DNA of 64,000 nt from Ornithinimicrobium avium (GCF_003351765.1 NZ_CP031229.1:3596001-3660000); one strand, 5' to 3'. Positions 40,104 through 48,638 are shown, counted from the stretch's first letter. The notes: a model not told the origin generated them from the letters alone. Made by a program: numbers and translations.

Positions 40104-41023
40104 CCGACCTGGTCCTGACCGACGTCAGCCGCTGGTACGGCAACGTCGTCGCCGTCAACGACGTCTCGATGGCGATCGGCCCCGGCGTCACCGGCCTGCT
40201 CGGCCCCAACGGCGCGGGCAAGTCCACGCTCATCTCGATGATGGCCGGCTTCCTTGAGCCCTCCGCAGGGGCGGTGACGCTCGGGGGAGCGAGCGTGTGG
40301 CGCAACGTGACCGCATACAAGGAGCTCGGTCTGGTGCCCGAGCGGGAGGTGAGCTTCTCCTACCTGACCGGACGGCAGTTCGTCGCGGCCAGCGCCGAGC
40401 TGCACAGGCTGCGCGACCCCCGCGGCGCGACGCAGGCCGCGCTGGAGGAGGTCGCGCTCGTCGAGGCCGCCGATCGGCCGATCAGCACCTACTCCAAGGG
40501 GATGCGGCAGCGGGCCAAGCTGGCCAGCGCCCTGGTCCACGAGCCCGGGGTGCTGCTGCTGGACGAGCCGTTCAACGGCGTCGACCCGCGGCAGCGGATG
40601 CACCTGATGGAGCTGCTCACGCGGATGGGCGAGCAGGGACGCACGGTCCTGTTCTCCAGTCACATCCTGGAGGAGGTCGAGCACATCGCCCGGCACGTCG
40701 AGGTCGTCGTCTCCGGCCGGCACGCGGCCAGCGGCGACTTCGGCGCGATCCGGCGGCTGATGACCGACCGCCCCACCCACTACACGGTCCGCAGCAGCGA
40801 CGACCGCCGCCTCGCCGCCGCCCTCATGGGGCAGCCCAGCGTGCGCAGCGTGGCCCTCGCGGCGCCGACCGGCACCGAGGAGGTCCACGTGGAGGTGACC
40901 GACATGGGCGACTTCGCCCGTGCCCTGCCCGCCCTGGCTCGCGACGCCGGGATCACGGTGCGCGAGCTGCGCCCGACGGATGAGTCGCTGGAGTCGGTCT
41001 TCACCTACCTGGTGCAGTCGTGA
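40100..41023 (+). CDS. ABC transporter ATP-binding protein (second pair)
   Basis: A 307-residue ATPase: Walker A GPNGAGKSTLISMMAG, signature YSKGMRQRAKLASAL, Walker B VLLLDEPFNGVDP and switch His in FSSHILEEVEHIARH. Like its upstream paralogue it has a C-terminal regulatory extension (HYTVRSSDDRRLAAALMG onward). The Q-loop position is GLVPERE. Its N-terminal recognition of the first pair shows an internal gene duplication. Overlaps both neighbours by four bases. Confidence 0.92.
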   Translation: MTDLVLTDVSRWYGNVVAVNDVSMAIGPGVTGLLGPNGAGKSTLISMMAGFLEPSAGAVTLGGASVWRNVTAYKELGLVPEREVSFSYLTGRQFVAASAELHRLRDPRGATQAALEEVALVEAADRPISTYSKGMRQRAKLASALVHEPGVLLLDEPFNGVDPRQRMHLMELLTRMGEQGRTVLFSSHILEEVEHIARHVEVVVSGRHAASGDFGAIRRLMTDRPTHYTVRSSDDRRLAAALMGQPSVRSVALAAPTGTEEVHVEVTDMGDFARALPALARDAGITVRELRPTDESLESVFTYLVQS

Positions 41024-41727
41024 ACCCCACGATCAGCAGGTTGGCCCTGCGCGCCCTCGTCGGCCAGCGGCGCGGTCTGGTCCTGATCGCGCTGCCGGTG
41101 GTGCTGGTGCTCCTGGCGGTCGTGGTGCGGCTGCTCACCGGGGAGCCGATCGGCGCGCGCGGGGTGCTCGTCGAGGTCGGCCTGGCGGTGGTGGTGCCGC
41201 TGGTCGCGTTGCTCGCGGCCAACGGGGTGCTCGGCCCGGAGATCGACGACGGCTCGGTCGTCTACCTGCTCTCGACGCCGCTCTCGAGGTATGTGGTGGC
41301 CACCAGCAAGTGGGTGACCGCGGCCGGTGTGGCGGTCGTCCTGGGGGGTGGTGGTCTGGCCCTCGCCGCGTGGGTGGGCGGCGTGAGCGGCCGGTGGATC
41401 CTCGCCTCGGCGGTGGCCGGCGCGATCGGGGCGGTGCTCTACACGGCGTTGTTCACGGCGATGTCGGCGGCGACCCGGCACGGGATGATCGCCGGTCTGG
41501 TCTACGCGCTGATCCTGGAGCGGGCGCTGGGCTCGCTGCTGTCGGGTGTGCGCTACGTGTCGGTGCAGTCCTTCACCCGGCGGATCGCCGAGGTGGTGGG
41601 TGGCGTGGACATGCCGGTCGACATGGGGCTGACCTATGCCGCGGTCGCCGGGGCCGTCGTGCTCGTGGCGGGCGTCGCGTTCGCCGGGTGGCGGCTGGCG
41701 AACTTCCAGCTGCGCGGCGACGAGTAG
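41020..41727 (+). CDS. ABC-2-type permease (second pair)
   Basis: A 235-residue permease with six predicted helices, beginning VNPTISRLALRALVGQRRG and containing EIDDGSVVYLLSTPLSRYVV, the coupling-helix region, and KWVTAAGVAVVLGGGGLALA. It is shorter than the first permease. The GTG start overlaps the ATPase stop. It ends the four-gene operon; no strong terminator hairpin follows, and the secreted-protein promoter lies 180 bp further on. Substrate unknown. Confidence 0.87.
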   Translation: MNPTISRLALRALVGQRRGLVLIALPVVLVLLAVVVRLLTGEPIGARGVLVEVGLAVVVPLVALLAANGVLGPEIDDGSVVYLLSTPLSRYVVATSKWVTAAGVAVVLGGGGLALAAWVGGVSGRWILASAVAGAIGAVLYTALFTAMSAATRHGMIAGLVYALILERALGSLLSGVRYVSVQSFTRRIAEVVGGVDMPVDMGLTYAAVAGAVVLVAGVAFAGWRLANFQLRGDE

Positions 41728-41906
41728 GCCGACACACCCACGGATGGCCGGTAGGCTTCAAGGCTGCTGCGTGCTGCCGGCGGGTGCCGCTGCGTGGTGC
41801 CGACGGGTAGTGCAGGTTCGCTCTCCGGGTCGAGGCCGGCGTATGTCGGCACCGCTGGCCATCCGAGCCCAGTGCAAGATCGAGGTTAGATGAGTCTCTT
41901 CCTCCC

Positions 41907-41936
41907 TTGACACCCCGCAGAGCCGTCGGCCATGCT
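41907..41936 (+). promoter_or_regulatory. Sigma-A-type promoter of the second secreted-protein/lipoprotein pair
   Basis: TTGACA (41907-41912) and CATGCT (41931-41936) are 18 bp apart, 31 bp before the GTG. The -35 hexamer is a consensus match, stronger than most in this window. The sequence from 41728 to 41906 holds no gene I can support. Confidence 0.65.
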
Positions 41937-41967
41937 CTTGGGACGGCCTTTTCGAGGAGGAGACATC

Positions 41968-42288
41968 GTGAAGCGGCAGATCACAGGTGCAGCACTCGCT
42001 GTGTTGCTCGCCGTCGGGCTTGCTGCCCCCGCACAGGCTTACGACTATCGGACTGGATCGCGGACGTGTGCATCAGGCTACAACGTCTCCATGTCGACCA
42101 CGACGACCTCGTCCGAGAATCACATCCACTTCTACCGCAGCACGAGTGGGCAGACGAAGACGAGATCGACTCCCTCCGCCGTCACTTTCGGCAGCACAAT
42201 TTTCTACCGCGCTGTGGATCTCTGGACCGTTGAGACTCAGGGATGGTTCAGCGGCGTCAAGCCGTCGTGCGCTCGCAACCCTCTCTAG
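41968..42288 (+). CDS. Small secreted two-cysteine protein (family S, copy 2)
   Basis: The 106-residue precursor starts with GTG after GAGGAGGAG. The signal peptide VKRQITGAALAVLLAVGLAA ends at about residue 24 (PAQA). The mature protein begins YDYRTGSRTCASGY and continues with Thr/Ser-rich and HIHFYRSTSG segments to a final VKPSCARNPL. It shares the start, the two Cys residues and the His/Tyr region with the protein at 20948 and shows little other identity. The lipoprotein gene overlaps its end. Base composition is markedly lower in GC than the surrounding genes. A secreted effector or pheromone-like role is possible; nothing in the sequence proves it. Confidence 0.75.
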   Translation: MKRQITGAALAVLLAVGLAAPAQAYDYRTGSRTCASGYNVSMSTTTTSSENHIHFYRSTSGQTKTRSTPSAVTFGSTIFYRAVDLWTVETQGWFSGVKPSCARNPL

Positions 42289-42989
42289 GGGCGCTCGTTG
42301 CTCGGCAGGCAGCACCGCTGACGACGGTCGTGCTCGCTCTGGCCCTCGCCGGGTGCGCCGGTGGCGATGAAAGGTCGGAGCCCGGGCCCACCTTAGGCAC
42401 TGCGGGTCCAACGGGCAGTGCCAGCGCTGAGGCCCCAGGCGAAGAGACTGCAGCGTCGAGCCAACCGGACAGGACCCCTTCACAGGCCGGTTACCGTACC
42501 CGCGAAGAATACCTGGCGGCGAAGGCCCAGGTGTGGCTGCACGGGAAGGCTGCCCCTGATGTCCAGGTCGTTCGCGAGATCAACCCTGACGAGTACGGCG
42601 GGGTGATGGTTGAGTGTCTGACGGAGTTCGGGTTCGAAGCCCGGAGTGAGGACGGCGGGCGCAGCCTAGGGGCCGAGTATCCCAGCGAGCAAGAAGACGC
42701 CTATCGCCTGGCGGCCTACACCTGCGAGGCCCGCTATCCCCTGAAGCCAATCTACTACCAGCCATACGACGAGGCGCTGCTGTCAAGACTTCACGCGTTT
42801 TTCGTCGACGAGCAGATCCCGTGCCTCCATCAGGCGGGATATTCAACGATCGAGGCCCCCTCCCTCAAGACTTTCGTCGAAAAATACACGCAGCAGGGTT
42901 ATCTTTGGACACCGAGTCGTGAAGCCTCGCCGGAAGCGATCGAGGCCTGTGGTGGAGAACTGCCGATGGAGATCTTCACCGGTAGATAG
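42243..42989 (+). CDS. Lipoprotein of the four-cysteine family (copy B)
   Basis: The precursor is 248 residues from ATG 42243, which overlaps the secreted-protein gene by 46 bp; a GTG at 42267 is an alternative. The lipobox is ALAGC, followed by a Pro/Ser/Ala tether of about 45 residues. Family Cys positions are VECLTEFGFE, YTCEARYPLK, IPCLHQAGYS and EACGGE, with PSLKTFVEKYTQQGYLWTPS before the last. It resembles copy A most. The IS1380-type element is inserted 2 bp after its stop codon, so the gene is intact. Predicted location is the outer leaflet of the membrane. Function unknown. Confidence 0.8.
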   Translation: MVQRRQAVVRSQPSLGALVARQAAPLTTVVLALALAGCAGGDERSEPGPTLGTAGPTGSASAEAPGEETAASSQPDRTPSQAGYRTREEYLAAKAQVWLHGKAAPDVQVVREINPDEYGGVMVECLTEFGFEARSEDGGRSLGAEYPSEQEDAYRLAAYTCEARYPLKPIYYQPYDEALLSRLHAFFVDEQIPCLHQAGYSTIEAPSLKTFVEKYTQQGYLWTPSREASPEAIEACGGELPMEIFTGR

Positions 42990-42996
42990 GATTGAG

Positions 42997-44630
42997 CCTC
43001 GATCCGCCGATGTGATTGGTGACCAAGCCGGGTCGTAACGCACGAATGCCCCTGTGACCTGGGACGATGGGACTTGCGACAGTTCCGATCGACCAGGTAA
43101 CAGGAGCACCCGATAGTGCGAGTCTGCCACAACATCTCCGCCGTTTTCGATGACCCGAACCTGATCGGCACGGCGGGCCTGGTCCCGGTGATGGGCCTGG
43201 CCGAGAAGGCCGGGCTGCCCGACCTGGTCGCCGAGCACGTCACCGTGGCCGGCTCGGCCGGCGCCAACGCCGACCTCAAGATCGGCTCCCTGGTCGCGGG
43301 CATGGTCGCCGGTGCCGACAGCATCGAGGACATGGACCTGGTGCGGCACGGCGGGATGGGCCGGGTCTTCGCCGGGCACCGGGCCCCGACCACGCTGGGT
43401 ACCCACCTGCGCGCCTACACCTTCGGCCACGTCCGCCAGCTGGACGCCGTCGCCTCCCGTGTCCTGGTGAACCTGGCCGCCGTCGTCCCGGGCCTGCTGG
43501 CCGGCGCCCGGGCGGTCGCCTACCTGGACGTCGACGACACGATCCGCGCCACCCACGGGTACGCCAAGCAGGGCACCGGGTATGGCTACACCGGCGTCAA
43601 GGGCCTGAACGTGCAGGTCGCGACCCTGTCCACCCCCACGACGGCACCGGTGCTCGCAGCCACGAGGCTGCGCAAGGGCAACAGCTCCTCGGCGCACGGC
43701 GCGGCCCGGTTGATCGCCGACGCCGTAGCCACCGCCCGCCGGGCGGGTGCCACCGGCGCACTGACCGTGCGGGCGGACTCCGCCTACTACAACCACGACG
43801 TCGTCGCCGCGGCCCGCCGGGCCGGCGCGCGGTTCTCCCTGACCGCCCGGATGGACCCGGCCGTGACCGCCGCGATCTCCCGCATCCCCGAGCAGGCGTG
43901 GGTGGACATCAAGTACACCGACGCGATCTGGGACGAACAAGAGCAACGGTGGATCTCCGATGCGCAGGTGGCCGAGGTCGAGTACACCGCGTTCACCTCC
44001 CGGAAGAAGGCCGAGCACGTCACCGCCCGGCTGATCGTGCGCCGGGTCAAACGCCTCAACCCCAAGGCGGTCAAGGCAGGGCAGGACGAGCTGTTCGCCA
44101 CCTACCGCTACCACGCCGTGTTCACCGACTCACCCCTGTCGATGCTGGCCGCGGAGGCCTGCCACCGCGATCACGCGATCGTCGAGCAGGTCATCGCGGA
44201 TCTGAAGTCCGGTCCGCTCGCCCACGCCCCCAGCGGGTCCTTCTGCGCCAACGGTGCGTGGACGGTGCTGGCCGCGATCGCGTTCAACCTGACCCGCGCC
44301 GCCGGCGTCCTGGCCTCGGTCGCGCACGCCCGAGCCCGCCCGGCGACGATCCGGGAGGAGCTGATCAAGATCCCCGCCCGCATCGCCAACCGCGCCAGGC
44401 GACTCCACCTGCACCTGCCCACGAACTGGCCCTGGCAGGACGCCTGGCAAGGCCTCTTCGACGCCGCCTACGCCCCCTCCTGACCCCGCTTTCTGCCCCT
44501 TCGAGGAACGACCCACGTGGAAAAGCCGGGCAGACCGGCGAATTCCCCCTGCCCCGAACCCGGATCCACCTCTCAGGCCGCTCTCCGACATTCCGGACGA
44601 CGTTCACAAAACCCGCTCGGCGGATCGAGG
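42997..44630 (+). mobile_element. IS1380-family insertion sequence, complete
   Basis: Terminal inverted repeats share a perfect 14-bp core, CCTCGATCCGCCGA at 42997-43010 and its complement at 44617-44630. The element is flanked by the 5-bp direct repeat TTGAG (42992-42996 and 44631-44635), as expected for a target duplication. It is 1,634 bp long with one transposase gene. The intact ends and duplication indicate a comparatively recent insertion, and the element may still be mobile. Confidence 0.92.
43116..44483 (+). CDS. IS1380-family transposase
   Basis: A DDE transposase of 455 residues, full length for the family. It begins MRVCHNISAVFDDPNLIGTA and contains YLDVDDTIRATHGYAKQGTG near the first catalytic Asp, TVRADSAYYNHDVVAAARRA near the second and DHAIVEQVIADLKSGPLAHA near the catalytic Glu. 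The GTG start has AGGAG upstream. There is no frameshift or internal stop, so it looks functional. It is the only gene in the element. Confidence 0.95.
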   Translation: MRVCHNISAVFDDPNLIGTAGLVPVMGLAEKAGLPDLVAEHVTVAGSAGANADLKIGSLVAGMVAGADSIEDMDLVRHGGMGRVFAGHRAPTTLGTHLRAYTFGHVRQLDAVASRVLVNLAAVVPGLLAGARAVAYLDVDDTIRATHGYAKQGTGYGYTGVKGLNVQVATLSTPTTAPVLAATRLRKGNSSSAHGAARLIADAVATARRAGATGALTVRADSAYYNHDVVAAARRAGARFSLTARMDPAVTAAISRIPEQAWVDIKYTDAIWDEQEQRWISDAQVAEVEYTAFTSRKKAEHVTARLIVRRVKRLNPKAVKAGQDELFATYRYHAVFTDSPLSMLAAEACHRDHAIVEQVIADLKSGPLAHAPSGSFCANGAWTVLAAIAFNLTRAAGVLASVAHARARPATIREELIKIPARIANRARRLHLHLPTNWPWQDAWQGLFDAAYAPS

Positions 44631-44714
44631 TTGAGACAACGCGCCATTCTACCGTGAAGGTGGTCATGGTGGCGGTGGCGTCTAGGACGAGGTGTCTGGG
44701 CACGCGGTGCCTGA

Positions 44715-44813
44715 TACACCCGCCAACACCCCGAACGTGCCAACAACCGCGCCCTGCGCCAGCTCCGCGACCTCGGCTACGACGTCACCCTCACCCCCGT
44801 CGGAGCGGCCTGA
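44715..44813 (+). pseudogene. C-terminal transposase remnant (family not assigned)
   Basis: A short open stretch ends NRALRQLRDLGYDVTLTP plus VGAA at a TGA. Such an ending is seen at the C-termini of several transposases, but too little is left to name a family. It lies 80 bp beyond the IS1380 element. The rest of 44484-44986 holds no intact gene: the element's right end, this remnant, a palindrome at 44848 and the upstream region of the exporter operon. Confidence 0.35.
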
Positions 44814-44847
44814 CCAGCACACTCACCAAAGCTTCGACTCAGGAGAG

Positions 44848-44861
44848 CCGATCTAGATCGG
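44848..44861. promoter_or_regulatory. Perfect 14-bp palindrome upstream of the exporter operon
   Basis: CCGATCTAGATCGG is perfectly self-complementary and contains CTAG, a rare tetramer in high-GC genomes. It lies 125 bp before the adaptor gene. It may be an operator or a leftover of the neighbouring mobile DNA. Confidence 0.4.
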
Positions 44862-44986
44862 TGAGCAAGATTGAGCGGCCGGATCGTCATCAGGGCTGAG
44901 CCGGATCAGTGGCCAGACGAAACTCGGCGTCGGCCACGGCCCGCGTGTTGTAGCCTGCTGACGTTCGACGACGAGAGGTCTGGGGC

Positions 44987-46138
44987 GTGGCTGACGCCGT
45001 GAAGGTCTCACCGGCGCGCAGGGTGCTGGGTGTGGTGCTGGTGCTGCTGCTGGTGGCTGCTGCTGCCGGTGCGGGGTGGTGGGCCTCGAGGGCGACGTTG
45101 ACCTCGCAGGTGCCTGAGGCGTCGGGGGAGCAGGCTGCTGCGGAGGTGGTGTGGGCGGAGGCGAGCAGCGGGTCGGTGGGGCGGTCGTTGCCGTTGTCGA
45201 CGACGTTGCGGCAGCCGGCGGTGCCGGTGGCGCAGAACGCCCTGCCCGGGGTGGTGACGAGCGTCTCGACGGGGGAGGTCGCCGAGGGCGACGTGGTGTA
45301 TGTGGTGGGGGAGACGCCGGTGCGGGTGGTGGAGGCGGACGCGCCGTTCTGGCGGGACCTGGCCCGGGGAGTGAAGGGCGAGGACGTCAGGCCCTTGCAA
45401 CGGCTGCTGATCGAGGAGGGTCACCTGGGCGGGGAGCCGGACGGTGACTTCGGGTGGAACACGGAGCGTGCGGTCAAGGCGTGGCAGAAGGACCAGGGCC
45501 TGGAACAGACGGGTGTCGTGGCCCTGGGTGAGCTGGTCGCGGTCAGTGACCTGCCGGCGGTGGTGCAGCTCGGCGAGGGCATCGTGGTGGGCAGGAGCCT
45601 GGGCGGCGGTGAGGACTCGGTCCTGGCGCCGACGGGTGAGCGCGAGTTCGTGCTGGTGGTGACGCAGGAGCAGGCGCGGCTGATCCCGGCGGAGGCGAGC
45701 GTGGAGATCACGTTCGAGGACCACAGGTGGACCGCGGTGATCGCGGGGTCGGAGCTGGACGAGTTCGGGTCGACCACGTTCACCCTCACCGCCCCCGGCG
45801 GCGGCGAGGTGTGCGGGGAGGAGTGCGGGGTGCTGCCCAACGACGCGCAGGTGACGTTGCGCTCGGACGTGGTGATCGTGCCGAGGGTGGAGGGCACGAC
45901 GGTGCCCGCGGCGGCGGTGCGCACGAGGCCCGACGGCACCGCATACCTGGTGACCGAGGACGGGGAGGTCGAGGTGGGCGTGCGCGGGTCCGGGCAGGGC
46001 GTGGCCGTGGTCGACGGGGTCGAGCCCGGCACCAGGGTCCAGGTCCTCGGCGGCACCCAGGGGGTGCAACCCGCCCCGGCCCAGCCGGAGCCGGAGCCCG
46101 GGCAGGGAGACGACTCCGCCTCGACCCAGGAGGGATGA
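44987..46138 (+). CDS. Exporter adaptor-like protein with peptidoglycan-binding domain
   Basis: A 383-residue membrane-anchored protein. One N-terminal helix (about 12-33) is followed by an extracytoplasmic part with a PG_binding_1 domain at about 123-165 (GEDVRPLQRLLIEEGHLGG, TERAVKAWQKDQGLEQTG) inside a periplasmic-adaptor-like scaffold (ALPGVVTSVSTGEVAEGDVV). The tail is Pro/Glu/Gln-rich. A pair of Cys residues (GGEVCGEECGVL) may form a disulfide. In Gram-positive bacteria this architecture couples MacB-type ABC systems to the cell wall. GTG start; the ATPase gene follows after 3 bp. The substrate is unknown, but the lipoprotein in the same operon suggests a secreted peptide. Confidence 0.85.
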   Translation: MADAVKVSPARRVLGVVLVLLLVAAAAGAGWWASRATLTSQVPEASGEQAAAEVVWAEASSGSVGRSLPLSTTLRQPAVPVAQNALPGVVTSVSTGEVAEGDVVYVVGETPVRVVEADAPFWRDLARGVKGEDVRPLQRLLIEEGHLGGEPDGDFGWNTERAVKAWQKDQGLEQTGVVALGELVAVSDLPAVVQLGEGIVVGRSLGGGEDSVLAPTGEREFVLVVTQEQARLIPAEASVEITFEDHRWTAVIAGSELDEFGSTTFTLTAPGGGEVCGEECGVLPNDAQVTLRSDVVIVPRVEGTTVPAAAVRTRPDGTAYLVTEDGEVEVGVRGSGQGVAVVDGVEPGTRVQVLGGTQGVQPAPAQPEPEPGQGDDSASTQEG

Positions 46139-46141
46139 GCC

Positions 46142-46807
46142 GTGCTGGCGGTGGAGGACCTGAGCTTCGCCTACGAGCGCGGCGGGGAGGAGCTCTTCGG
46201 CGGGCTGTGCCACGAGTTCGTCCCGGGTGCGGTGACGGCGGTGACGGGTCCGTCGGGGCGGGGCAAGTCGACGCTGCTGTACGTGCTGGGCCTGATGCTC
46301 ACGCCGACCCGCGGGCACGTGCTGCTGTCCGGGCAGGAGGTGTCCTCGGCGCCCGACGCGCTGCGCTCCCGGGTGCGGGCGCACCGGATCGGCTTCGTCT
46401 TCCAGGACTCGGCGCTGGACCCGACCCGCACCGTGCTCGACTCGGTGGTCGAGCCGGCCCTTTATGCCGGGTGGCGGCTGGGCCGGGCGCGGGAGCGGGG
46501 CCGGGTGCTGCTGGAGCAGATGGGCGTCGGTGCCCGGGCGGACCACCGGCCCGGCGAGGTGTCCGGCGGGCAGGCGCAGCGGGTCGCGGTGTGCCGGGCG
46601 CTGGTGACCGACCCGGTCGTGGTGCTGGCCGACGAGCCGACCGGCAACCTGGACCGCGACAACGCCGAGGGCGTGCTCCGGGCGCTGTCCGCGGCGGCGG
46701 GCGGCCACGGCACCCACGGCGAGGGTGACGGCATACCGCGCACGGTGGTGGTGGCCACGCACGACCCCTTCGTGCTCGAGCACGCCGACGAGGTGCTGGC
46801 GCTGTGA
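46142..46807 (+). CDS. ABC transporter ATP-binding protein (MacB/LolD type)
   Basis: A 221-residue ATPase: Walker A GPSGRGKSTLLYVLGLML, Q-loop IGFVFQDSALDPTRTVLD, signature SGGQAQRVAVCRAL, Walker B VVLADEPTGNLD and switch His in VVVATHDPFVLEHADEV. The short form without a C-terminal extension is typical for FtsX-permease partners. Starts with GTG three bases after the adaptor stop and overlaps the permease gene by GTGA. Confidence 0.94.
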   Translation: MLAVEDLSFAYERGGEELFGGLCHEFVPGAVTAVTGPSGRGKSTLLYVLGLMLTPTRGHVLLSGQEVSSAPDALRSRVRAHRIGFVFQDSALDPTRTVLDSVVEPALYAGWRLGRARERGRVLLEQMGVGARADHRPGEVSGGQAQRVAVCRALVTDPVVVLADEPTGNLDRDNAEGVLRALSAAAGGHGTHGEGDGIPRTVVVATHDPFVLEHADEVLAL

Positions 46808-47904
46808 GGCCGTGGCTGTTCTGGCGGGAGGCGCTGGCGACGGCGTGGGCGGCGAAGGTGCCCTCGAGCCTGGTGCTTCTGCTGGTGGCGACGATGTGCG
46901 CGGCGACGATCGCGACGGTGGGGCGCACGGCGGCGGCCGAGGCGCAGCTGCTGGAGCGGCTGGACTCGGCCGGGTCGCGGGTGCTGGTGGTGGCCGACGC
47001 GCGCGGGGACGACCTGATCTCGGCGACGGTCGTGGACCAGGTCGCGGGCCTGTCGACCTCCGAGCGGGCGGTCGGCACGCTGATCCCGGTGGACGTGGTC
47101 AACGGGGTCGTCGGGCAGGGCGCGACCCGGGTGCCGGCGTGGGGCGTGCACGGCGACCTGTCCGCGGTCGCGACGCTGACCGCCGGTCGTTGGCCGGGTC
47201 CGGGGGAGGCGGTCGTCACCGAAGAGGCGATGACCCGGCTGGGGCTGGACGACCCGGTCGGGTGGGTCGCGCAGGCCTCCACCACGGTGGTCGACGACTG
47301 GTCGGTCGTCGGGAGCTTCGAGCCGAGGGACCCGTTCGGCGACTACGCCTCCGGGGTGCTCTACGTCGCGCCGGAGGGCCGGGCCCTCGATGCGGTGCAC
47401 GTCGTGCTCACCGAGGCCGACGTCGCCCAGGTCGCTCAGGCGCAGGTGCTGCGGCTCATCGACCCCCCGGCCCCGGACTCGGTGACGATCACCTCGCCGG
47501 TGTCGCTGGCGCAGCTGCAGGAGCAGGTGACCGGTGACCTGGCCAGTTTCGGGCGCACCCTGCTGCTCGGCGTGCTCGGTGCCGGGGCGCTGCTGGTGGC
47601 GATCGTGACCCTGGCCGACGTCCTCGTGCGCCGCGCCGACCTCGGCCGGCGCCGCGCGCTGGGCGCCACCCGTGCCACCATCGTCGCCCTCGTCGTCCTG
47701 CGCACCCTCATCCCCGCCCTGCTCGGTGCGGCGGTCGGTGTCGCCGCGGGTATGGCGATCACCGGCCGCCTCGGCGCCGTCCCGCCCTGGGACTTCACCA
47801 CCGGCACCGCCGTCCTGGCCCTGCTCGCCGCGGTCGTCGCCGCCGTCCTGCCCGCCCTCTACGCCGCCACCCGCGACCCCGTCAGGGTGCTCAGGACCCC
47901 ATGA
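46804..47904 (+). CDS. FtsX-like ABC permease (MacB type)
   Basis: A 366-residue permease with one N-terminal helix (about 20-40), a large extracytoplasmic domain of about 200 residues and three C-terminal helices, the FtsX/MacB topology. The C-terminal part has RRADLGRRRALGATRATIVA, the typical coupling region, and ends DPVRVLRTP. This family moves lipoproteins, peptides or acts mechanically rather than as a classic pump. It overlaps the ATPase gene and the lipoprotein gene (ATGA), so the four genes are one operon. Confidence 0.9.
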   Translation: MRPWLFWREALATAWAAKVPSSLVLLLVATMCAATIATVGRTAAAEAQLLERLDSAGSRVLVVADARGDDLISATVVDQVAGLSTSERAVGTLIPVDVVNGVVGQGATRVPAWGVHGDLSAVATLTAGRWPGPGEAVVTEEAMTRLGLDDPVGWVAQASTTVVDDWSVVGSFEPRDPFGDYASGVLYVAPEGRALDAVHVVLTEADVAQVAQAQVLRLIDPPAPDSVTITSPVSLAQLQEQVTGDLASFGRTLLLGVLGAGALLVAIVTLADVLVRRADLGRRRALGATRATIVALVVLRTLIPALLGAAVGVAAGMAITGRLGAVPPWDFTTGTAVLALLAAVVAAVLPALYAATRDPVRVLRTP

Positions 47905-48557
47905 GGGGCGCAGGCGCACGGGACGTGGCGAGGCGCACGGCATACCTGACGGTCGTGGTGGCGCTGCTGGTGACCGGGTGCAGCGGGACAGAACCGCCGG
48001 CCGCGCCGAGCGACCCGGCCGTGACGCCCGGGGAGTGGGACGGGCCGGCGACGCGTGAGGAGTACCTCACCGAGCTGGCCGAGATCCACGGGATCGAGGA
48101 CCCGCCGCCCGTCGAGATCGTCCAGGAGATTGCGCAGGACGACGACGGGCTGCGGCTCATCGCCGAGTGCTACGCCGAGCACGGCTGGCCGTCGACCTTC
48201 GACGGCGACGGCATCGTGACCGAAGGCATCCCGCCGGAGCAGCAGGAGGCGTTCGACCTGGACCGGTACATCTGCAACGCGTCCTACCCGGTGGCTGAGA
48301 GGTACCGCAGCCTGTCGCCGGAGGAGCACCTGAGGCGGTGGTACACCTACCTCACGACGACCTACGTGCCGTGCGTCGAGGCGCTGGGCTACGAGATCTC
48401 CGAGCCGCCGACGCTGGAGACCTTCCTCGCCTCGGGAGGGTCGCAGTGGATCCCGAACGAGGAGGTCTTCCGTCAGTCGCAGGCCCAGGACGAGGACTTC
48501 ACGCAGGTCGAGGAGCAGTGCCCCCAGGACATGCCGCTGGAGATGCTGGAGCAGTGA
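47901..48557 (+). CDS. Lipoprotein of the four-cysteine family (copy C), exporter operon
   Basis: A 218-residue precursor whose ATG overlaps the permease stop. Lipoprotein signal AYLTVVVALLVTGC, then a Pro/Ala tether. Family Cys positions: AECYAEHGWP, YICNASYPVA, YVPCVEALGY and EEQCPQD, with SEPPTLETFLASGGSQWIP before the last. It is the only copy encoded with an exporter, so the family as a whole may work together with MacB-type systems. The region before the first Cys (REEYLTELAEIHGIEDPPPV) aligns with copy B (REEYLAAKAQVWLHGKAAP). Function unknown. Confidence 0.8.
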   Translation: MRGAGARDVARRTAYLTVVVALLVTGCSGTEPPAAPSDPAVTPGEWDGPATREEYLTELAEIHGIEDPPPVEIVQEIAQDDDGLRLIAECYAEHGWPSTFDGDGIVTEGIPPEQQEAFDLDRYICNASYPVAERYRSLSPEEHLRRWYTYLTTTYVPCVEALGYEISEPPTLETFLASGGSQWIPNEEVFRQSQAQDEDFTQVEEQCPQDMPLEMLEQ

Positions 48558-48638
48558 GCCGTCGTCAGGGCAGGGACAGCCGCGGCCGGCGAACCTTCGA
48601 CTGAGCGATGACGCGCGGGGAGACCTGCGCGGTAGGTG

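Noticed and set aside
41878..41887. GATCGAGGTT resembling the right end of the IS1380 element
   Set aside because: Only ten bases match, with no second end or duplication; chance is sufficient.
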